This document shows positions 57,308 to 64,000 of a stretch of DNA of 64,000 nt, one piece after another. How positions within the stretch are numbered: the stretch's first letter is position 1; each line of letters begins with the position of its first letter. The translations under genes and the position numbers were made by a program. The notes below the pieces were generated by a model. The model saw only the letters and a list, made by a program, of their open reading frames with translations, searched no databases and was not told the origin of the DNA. Source of the stretch: Acidimicrobiia bacterium (GTDB lineage Bacteria > Acidobacteriota > Vicinamibacteria > Vicinamibacterales > SCN-69-37); the NCBI GenBank assembly GCA_016871335.1, contig VFZF01000006.1, forward strand, positions 1 through 64,000, in the 5' to 3' direction.

Positions 57308-57870
57308 CGCCCGGTCTCGGATGCGAATCGCAACATTCGAATGCGTCCCGTCACGCCTGCGACGCGCACCGCATAGTGCCGCCCACCCCGTGTCCTCACA
57401 GTGACCGATCCGGAAGACGATGAGCCGAGGGGGGCGAAACTCGCGATACCGGACGTGCCGAACGCCACCACGGCCCCGGTGAAGTGGCCGGACAAATCGG
57501 GCACTTCCGCCGCACGGTCGATCGTCGTGCGCGGGAACCACGCGTCGATCGTCGACACGCCCTCGTCGCAGCTGTCGATACCCGCTGAGATGTCGGCCCT
57601 CAGAAGCCCGTCGGCGTCGCGATCTTCACAGCGCCTGAACTTCCAGGTGTCGCCGATCCGGTCAAACACGAAGCCGGTGTGCCGACCCGTCATGATCGCC
57701 TGCTGACGCGCTGCGCGAAACTGCCCGGCGAGGTACACGGCCGCTTGCCGCCCCTCCTGCGCATCGCGTGCCTGCATCACTACCGGCGCGGCCAGCGTCA
57801 TCACCGTGGCCAGCAGGGCCACGGTGATAACGGCCTCGACGAGGGACGTGCCGGCCTCGCGTGTTACCAC
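57292..57870 (-). CDS. GspH/FimT-type minor pseudopilin
   Basis: A 192-residue minor pilin. The N-terminus VTREAGTSLVEAVITVALLATVMTL carries a prepilin site (Gly7, then TSLVE with Glu at +5). The helix continues through GRQAAVYLAGQFRAARQQAIMTGRHTGF, the FimT signature region, followed by a beta domain (GAVVAFGTSGIASFAPLGSSSSGSVTV). GspH/FimT proteins prime pilus tips or bind DNA in transformation. GTG start. Lying between comEA-like and PilZ-like genes, it forms a small separate pilin operon. Confidence 0.85.
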   Translation of the reverse strand: MVTREAGTSLVEAVITVALLATVMTLAAPVVMQARDAQEGRQAAVYLAGQFRAARQQAIMTGRHTGFVFDRIGDTWKFRRCEDRDADGLLRADISAGIDSCDEGVSTIDAWFPRTTIDRAAEVPDLSGHFTGAVVAFGTSGIASFAPLGSSSSGSVTVRTRGGRHYAVRVAGVTGRIRMLRFASETGRWIDI

Positions 57871-58193
57871 CCCATGCCCTTCGGCGGGGCGACGCTGACG
57901 AGCGGCTTGAGCGTGAGGAAGGTCTTTTCGCCGATCCCACGGACGCTCATGAGATCTTCCACTTTTTTGAACGCGCCGTTCTTGGTACGGAATTCCACGA
58001 TGCGGAGAGCCGTGGCCGGACCGACACCAGGGAGCTTCTCCAGTTCGGTGGCCGTGGCCGTGTTGAGGTTGATCGGGGCCGCGTCAGACACAGCGGGACG
58101 CGCGGCCTGGCGGCTCGATTCCTGTGCAGAGGCGACGGGGGCGGCGGCGGTGATGACGGCAAGAGCAGCGACGGCAAGCAGTGGACGGATCAT
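57864..58193 (-). CDS. ComEA-like helix-hairpin-helix DNA-binding protein
   Basis: A 109-residue exported protein: signal peptide (MIRPLLAVAALAVITAAAPVASA), a short Ala-rich spacer, and a double helix-hairpin-helix domain (about 45-100): INLNTATATELEKLPGVGPATALRIVEFR and DLMSVRGIGEKTFLTLKPLV. This is the ComEA domain that holds incoming DNA in the periplasm during natural transformation. With a comM gene at 37935 and FimT-type pilin next door, DNA uptake is plausible. ATG 58193 has GGGAG 7 bases upstream. Its end overlaps the pilin start by 7 bases. Confidence 0.85.
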   Translation of the reverse strand: MIRPLLAVAALAVITAAAPVASAQESSRQAARPAVSDAAPINLNTATATELEKLPGVGPATALRIVEFRTKNGAFKKVEDLMSVRGIGEKTFLTLKPLVSVAPPKGMGW

Positions 58194-58484
58194 GATGATT
58201 CTCCCAAGTGGCCCTGGTGTCCCATACACCAGGGCATGTCATCGGGCCGGCGCAGCCGCTCCCTTCCTGACTGCAGGGTCTGGAGTCCGCATGGTGATGT
58301 GCGGGTCGGCTGGCCGGGTCCCGGTCCGTCAGGATTGCAGGACGCGGGCCAATGGCCCGCGCGGCCACAGCGTCAGCGGAAGTTGTTGGGAGTGCGGAAG
58401 ATCGGCGCAACGTACCATCGCGTAATCCTCGGGCAAGACCCGCGACTGACTACTGGTGTTGCGATGGGAGCAGTTGAGGGCAGT
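58194..58484. other. Gap without a visible gene
   Basis: About 290 bases between the comEA-like gene and the epimerase. No convincing coding frame, RNA fold or repeat was seen. Presumably holds the promoter of the comEA-fimT-pilZ operon on the minus strand and the end of the epimerase transcript. Confidence 0.5.
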
Positions 58485-59423
58485 TCAGGCGCCCACCGGC
58501 GTTGCCTGCTTGAACCAGGCGACCGTGTCGCGGAGCCCATCCTCGAGTGAGACGGCCGGTTCAAATCCGAGGAGCGTGCGCGCCTTCGTGATGTCGGCCT
58601 GCGAATGCAGGACGTCGCCGCCGCGCGGCGGGGCAAACGTCGGCTCAACGATGGTGCCCGCGACCTGCTGCAGTGCGCGCACTAGTTGGAGTACCGAGAC
58701 GCTGCGCCCGGTCGCGATATTGATGGACTCCCCAGCGACTCCGAGCGTGGTGGCGGCGCGCAGGACGCCGTTGACTACGTCAGTCACATAGACAAAGTCC
58801 CTGGTCTGCGATCCGTTGCCGAACACTGTCGGCGATTGTCCGCGAAGCAACGCACTGATGAACAACGAGATTACGCCGGAGTACGGCGAGTCCGGACTCT
58901 GGCGGGGGCCAAACACGTTGAAGTACCGGAGCGACACCGTCTCGAGGCCGTAAAGCGAGGTGAACATCCGGCAGTACTGCTCGCCGATCAGTTTCTGGAG
59001 GCCGTACGGCGTGACCGGGGTTGGCGGCATGTCCTCGCGCTTCGGCAAGTCGGGCGAATCGCCGTACTCGGCGGACGACCCGGAGAACACCACGCGCCGC
59101 ACGCCGGCATCGCGGGCCGCCACGAGCACCTGCAACGTGGCATCCACATTGTCGTGATTGGTTCCGATCGGATCGGCGACCGAGCGGGGTACGGAGGGGA
59201 CGGCGGCCATGTGCAGGACGTAATCCGCGCCCACGACCGCCCGGGCGGCGACACCGGGAGCGGCGAGGTCGCCTTCGACGACCTCCACCCCGCCAGGGAT
59301 GTTGGATCGCAGGCCGCTGGAGAAGTTGTCCGCCACGCGGACCGATTCCCCGCGTATCAGCAACCTCTCGACGAGGTGGGACCCGATAAACCCGGCCCCA
59401 CCCGTCACCAGATACAGTGCCAT
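58485..59423 (-). CDS. NAD-dependent sugar-nucleotide epimerase (extended SDR)
   Basis: A 312-residue extended short-chain dehydrogenase/reductase. The Rossmann motif VTGGAGFIGSHLVERLL is at residues 6-22, NHDNVDATLQVLVAA and FSGSSAEYGDSP follow, and the catalytic YGLQK is near 150. RYFNVFGPRQ, DFVYVTDVVNGV, and NIATGRSVSV are typical of UDP-glucose or UDP-N-acetylglucosamine 4-epimerases (WbpP/GalE). It would supply galactose or GalNAc-type nucleotides for surface polysaccharide. Substrate is not fixed by sequence. The G-rich repeat lies just before its ATG. Confidence 0.85.
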   Translation of the reverse strand: MALYLVTGGAGFIGSHLVERLLIRGESVRVADNFSSGLRSNIPGGVEVVEGDLAAPGVAARAVVGADYVLHMAAVPSVPRSVADPIGTNHDNVDATLQVLVAARDAGVRRVVFSGSSAEYGDSPDLPKREDMPPTPVTPYGLQKLIGEQYCRMFTSLYGLETVSLRYFNVFGPRQSPDSPYSGVISLFISALLRGQSPTVFGNGSQTRDFVYVTDVVNGVLRAATTLGVAGESINIATGRSVSVLQLVRALQQVAGTIVEPTFAPPRGGDVLHSQADITKARTLLGFEPAVSLEDGLRDTVAWFKQATPVGA

Positions 59424-59429
59424 CAGCTC

Positions 59430-59487
59430 AACCTACCCACCCGCCCAACAACCTATCCACCCACCTGCCCATCCGCCCACCTACCTG
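59430..59487 (-). repeat. G-rich (GGTGGGT-type) repeat between the amidohydrolase and epimerase genes
   Basis: On the coding strand it starts within the amidohydrolase stop codon and ends 6 bases before the epimerase ATG. It contains runs GGTGGGCGG, ATGGG, GGTGGGTGG, TTGGGCGGGTGGG. Composition and spacing match the cluster at 24491-24530, although the two flanking genes are unrelated. Confidence 0.65.
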
Positions 59488-60845
59488 GGCCAGCCAGTCT
59501 GCGGCAGGCCGGGCGTCACGCGCAGTGCGTTCTTGTAATAGAGCTTCTTGAGCACTTCATCGGGCAGGTCCATGCCGTACAACTTCCAGAACGCGTGGTA
59601 ATCACGATAGTAGTCGAAGTACTCGTCGGCCGTTTCAAACACGCGCCAGTAGTACGGGAACTCCTCCGGGTAATATGCATCCTTGCCAAAGAGCACGCGG
59701 TCCTGGTACTCGATGAAGAACTCACGGGCCGCACGGGGCTGCCTGGCGAAGTCATAGAGCACCGCGCCCACTTCCAGCACGGCGTTCGGTGCCTTGTCGA
59801 GCAGTTCCGCCGCCTTCTTCAGATTATTGCCATAGTACGCAAAATGTGCGCCGATGAAGCGCGTCTTCGGGTTGGTGATGAAGAGGTCATCACGCTCGCG
59901 CTGCAAGTCCTCAAACTTCGGGCGACCGGGCATGTAGTTGCGGCGGTCCTCGAACAACGCCAGTTCGAGCCAACGTTCATTCTGGTAGTCGAGCGGCGAA
60001 AAGAACTCTTCGGGCTCGGCCGTGTGAATGATGACCGGAATGTTCAGGCGTGCGCACGCGTCCCAGATGGGCTTGAGCAGCGGGTCGTTCACCTTGAAGA
60101 TTGTGCCGTCGGTCTTCTGAGTCTGCAGCCCGAGCCCCTTCGCGATCTTCAGGCCGATGGCGCCGTTCTTGACGGCAGTTTCGAGGTCGGCCACCGCCTT
60201 GGACGCCCAGCCCGGCGCGTCGGGCTGATTCCAGTTCACATTGGCGAACACGGCAAATCGGTTCGCATACTTCGTGCTCTTGATGTAATCGACGCGACCT
60301 TTCACCTGACCGGGATCCGAACCGCCGCTGAGATTCACCAGAATCTGGAGGTTCAGTTCGTCCATCTCCTTGATGGTCTGCTCGATGTTCAGTTCGGACA
60401 CGCCGAGGTGGCTATGGATGTCGATGACCGGGTACTTCGCGCGAGGCACGAGATGCTCTTCAACGACCAGCGTGGAACGCGGCCGGTAATCCAGGATTGA
60501 CGGCGCGGGAAACTCCGGGAACATGCAGCTGCCGGGACGCTGCAGCGTCGTGCCCGGCGGACACACGCCGTTCACCGGCGGCACGGTGCGCGAACACTGT
60601 TCCGGCGCAATCAGCGCAGTGCCCGCAGGGCATTGGCCGTTCACCGGTACGATGACGGCGCCTCGTCCGCGTCCGCCGCCACGGGCCTGACCCGCGGCCT
60701 GGCCCCGATCAGCCTGCCCGGCTTCGCCTGCCTGCATGGGCGCGTCCGCAACGACTCCCTCCGTGTCAGCGGTCACCAGCGGCGACCAGGAAATGACGAC
60801 GAATGTCGCGGCGGCGACCACTGGCAAATACTTCAGATGTTTCAT
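59481..60845 (-). CDS. Exported amidohydrolase family 2 protein
   Basis: A 454-residue protein with a signal peptide (LPVVAAATFVVISWSPLVTA), a Gly/Arg/Ala-rich linker (about 40-62), two Cys repeats, and a TIM-barrel amidohydrolase domain (about 135-454). The metal motif is DIHSHLG, with IPVIIHTAEP near 265, FIGAHFAYYG near 325 and the late metal Asp in VLFGKDAYYPEEFPYYWRVF. The two repeats are PVNGQCPAGTALIAPEQC and PVNGVCPPGTTLQRPGSC (C72, C84, C95, C107), each with a C-x11-C spacing; their role is unknown. Reaction may be hydrolysis or decarboxylation as in related family 2 enzymes. ATG 60845 has GGAGG 9 bases upstream. Confidence 0.82.
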   Translation of the reverse strand: MKHLKYLPVVAAATFVVISWSPLVTADTEGVVADAPMQAGEAGQADRGQAAGQARGGGRGRGAVIVPVNGQCPAGTALIAPEQCSRTVPPVNGVCPPGTTLQRPGSCMFPEFPAPSILDYRPRSTLVVEEHLVPRAKYPVIDIHSHLGVSELNIEQTIKEMDELNLQILVNLSGGSDPGQVKGRVDYIKSTKYANRFAVFANVNWNQPDAPGWASKAVADLETAVKNGAIGLKIAKGLGLQTQKTDGTIFKVNDPLLKPIWDACARLNIPVIIHTAEPEEFFSPLDYQNERWLELALFEDRRNYMPGRPKFEDLQRERDDLFITNPKTRFIGAHFAYYGNNLKKAAELLDKAPNAVLEVGAVLYDFARQPRAAREFFIEYQDRVLFGKDAYYPEEFPYYWRVFETADEYFDYYRDYHAFWKLYGMDLPDEVLKKLYYKNALRVTPGLPQTGWPR

Positions 60846-60906
60846 GAATCCGGCCCTCCAAGGTCCGACTTTACCTTTGTTCGCGAGCCTTACAAAGTTC
60901 CGCCGT

Positions 60907-61274
60907 GGTGAACAATAAGCCGAATTTTGTCGAGGACGATCATTCCTCTCGGCCAGTCATCACTGACTGGCTCAAGCAGCCTACCCGGAGGCTTCGGACG
61001 GGCCGTCCTCAAACGCCTCCCTATTTGGCCTTGCTCCGTGCGGGGTTTTGCCTGCCATCTGCCTTACAACAGACGCGGTGCGCTCTTACCGCACCTTTTC
61101 ACCCTTACCTCTCGACTCAGCCTCGCGGCTTCGCTCAAGGCGGTATATTTTCTGTGCCACTGTCCTTCGAGTTGCCCCGACCGGGAATTACCCGGCGCAC
61201 TGCCCTGCGGAGTTCGGACTTTCCTCCCATCGATCCGCCCCGAGGCGAGTCGAACGGCGATCGTCTCGTTCACC
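60907..61274 (-). ncRNA. rnpB: RNase P RNA (class A)
   Basis: On the minus strand the 368-base element starts GGTGAACGAGACG and ends TTGTTCACC; GGTGAAC and GTTCACC pair as helix P1. GAGGAAAGTCCGAACTCC near the 5' end, GGCACAGAAAATATACCGCC in the middle (universal ACAGAAA/ATACCGCC core), and GGTAAGGGTGAAAAGGTGCGGTAAGAG, GGCAAAACCCC and GACAAAATTCGGCTTA near the 3' end are all core RNase P RNA sequences. It removes 5' leaders of pre-tRNAs. Ends are set by the P1 pairing and may be off by a few bases. It lies downstream of the response regulator gene. Confidence 0.95.
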
Positions 61275-61296
61275 ACGACGGAAGCTCCATTGTCCT

Positions 61297-62699
<1,403 letters not shown>

Positions 62700-62703
<4 letters not shown>

Positions 62704-64000
62704 GCGGGGTCCAGGGTCACGGCGTGAATCGCCCGTTCATGGGTCAGCGGGTCGAAGACGTAGACCGCCGCCACGGTACCGGGCGCCAGCGTGGCAACCA
62801 GTCGTTGAAAATCGGCGACTGATGTCACCTTCTGTCGATTGAGTTCAATGATGATGTGGCCACGGCGCACCCGGGCCTGACGTGCGGGACCGGCGGTGTC
62901 GACGTCGAGCACCTGCACGCCCTTCAACGTGTCGGGCAGGGCGAACCGCCGGATGGTGGCGGCGTCCAGGTCGCGGACCGTCACGCCGAGCGGCCCCTGT
63001 TCGGGACTCAGGACCGAGCGAACGCCGCCGGGGACACTGGCCGCCCGCACCGTCGACGGCAACGACCGCTCCGTGAGCTTGACGGACACGGCGAACGTGC
63101 CTGCATCCCGCGAGACGTCGAGGCGTACCACCGTGCCCGGCACCCGGGCCGCGATCGCACGGATGAGGGCCTGATCGTCGGGAATGGGCTGTCCATCAAT
63201 CGCCGTGATCACGTCGTAGGGGCGCAGCCCGGCCCGCGCGGCCGGCGTGCCGTCGGGCACCTCCTGAATCAGCGCGCCCCGGTCGGTGCCCAGCGACAAG
63301 GCCGCCTTCAACCCCGGCGTCGCCGTCGTCAGCATCACGCCCGCGTACCCACGGGACACGCGGCCGCGCTCGCGGAGTTGCGGCAGGACGGACAGCACCT
63401 GATTGATCGGAATTGCAAACCCGATACTCTGCGCCTGAGAACTGATGGCGGTCGTCATCCCCACGACCTCTCCCGCGCTGTTGATGAGCGGACCTCCGCT
63501 GTTGCCGAAGCTGATCGCGGCATCCGTCTGGATAAACGCATCCAGGCTCTGATCGAACAATTTGCGACCGAGGAAGCTGACGACGCCCACCGTCACGCTG
63601 TGGACGTAGCCCAGCGGATTACCAATCGCACACACCCATTCACCCACTTTGATCGTTGAGGAGTCACCGAGTGGGGCCGCCGGCAACAGCCCATTCGTCG
63701 ACACATGCAGCAGCGCCACATCGATTGCGGGATCAATGCCGACCACCGTCGCCCGGAGCGCGCGGCCGTCGTTGAGGCTCACCGTGACGCGGTCGGCCCC
63801 TTCGATGACGTGGTGATTGGTCAGGATGTACCCGGCAGGGTCGATGATGAACCCGCTGCCGGAGCCCTCGCGCGGAACGCCGTTCTCATCCGACATCTCG
63901 CGCTGGAACCGGCGAGGCGTCTGCCGTCCACGTTCTTCCCTGGCCACGGCATCCACGTTCACCACAGTGCCGTTGAGCCGTGCGGCCACCTCGGCGAAAT
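62700..64000 (-). CDS. HtrA/DegP-type periplasmic serine protease, N-terminus beyond the window
   Basis: The frame is open to the window edge, giving 433 residues of a trypsin-like protease with two PDZ domains. The triad is visible: His in YILTNHHVIEGAD, Asp in GIDPAIDVALLHV and Ser in ISFGNSGGPLINSAG. PDZ1 has SRGYAGVMLTTATPGL and PDGTPAARAGLRPYDVITAI; PDZ2 has GPLGVTVRDLDAATI and VRRGHIIIELNRQKV. The first residues read FAEVAARLNGTVVNV, the standard DegP start of the mature chain, so the missing part is a signal peptide. It degrades misfolded envelope proteins. Overlaps the regulator by 4 bases. Confidence 0.94.

Overview
This 64 kb window is GC-rich, densely packed chromosomal DNA from a diderm (Gram-negative-type) bacterium. 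The best fit is Acidobacteriota, probably the Vicinamibacteria side. This is inferred from the mix of a Tol-Pal operon, an LptF-LptG fusion, a PilMNOP/secretin system with GspG-like pseudopilins, Gly/Pro-rich secreted proteins and a degenerate-GAFTGA AAA+ regulator. No 16S or other marker that would prove it is present. Genes overlap or nearly touch. Many start with GTG or TTG, and several convergent pairs overlap at their 3' ends.

Layout. 1-540: an AT-richer end with a truncated, Bacteroidota-like membrane protein gene and the 3' part of a tRNA-Ile(CAU), possibly an old integration scar. 541-5974 (minus): tolQ-tolR-tolA/tonB-tolB-pal-cpoB-ssb. 6077-11172 (plus): recN-miaB-bifunctional nuclease-parA-parB. 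11173-11640: a repeat-rich gap with one perfect DnaA box. 11641-13962: lptF-lptG fusion. 13946-16501 (minus): xerD and a PHP-domain phosphoesterase. 16550-21473: a cell-wall amino-sugar recycling block (murQ, sugar kinase, nagB, secreted glycosidase, serine hydrolase). 21470-34118 (mostly minus): a complete pilus/type II secretion-like operon (PilC, PilB, PilM, PilN, PilO, PilP/GspC, cohesin-tailed secretin, three pseudopilins), headed by a lipoprotein and a lytic transglycosylase and interrupted by a plus-strand Ig-domain lipoprotein. 34200-36029: a two-gene bacterial-microcompartment locus (shell hexamer and acylating aldehyde dehydrogenase). 36133-42906: mltD, comM, a VapBC-like toxin-antitoxin pair, a DUF411 protein, an M23 peptidase and a frameshifted lipoprotein. 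42951-50285: secA, guaB, tsaE, nnr and a class IV aminotransferase. 50303-54688 (minus): gcvT-gcvH-gcvP. 54777-56962 (minus): an apparently undescribed operon of an AAA+ regulator, a 66-residue peptide with two C-x17-C motifs, a secreted protein ending in the same motif pair, and a small membrane protein. 57062-58193 (minus): comEA-like, GspH/FimT pilin and a PilZ-like protein. 58485-64000 (minus): sugar-nucleotide epimerase, secreted amidohydrolase, RNase P RNA, an NtrC-type response regulator and an HtrA protease cut by the window edge.

How the parts fit. Much of the window serves the cell envelope: Tol-Pal for outer-membrane constriction, LptFG for LPS export, transglycosylases and an M23 peptidase for murein cutting, MurQ/kinase/NagB for reusing the fragments, a pilus/secretion machine, SecA, and HtrA for periplasmic quality control. 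The candidates for new biology are the twin C-x17-C operon (54777-56962), the perfect hairpin against the secA start codon (42921-42949), the cohesin-tailed secretin, the two-gene microcompartment locus, and the short G-rich or heptamer-like repeats found just after stop codons.
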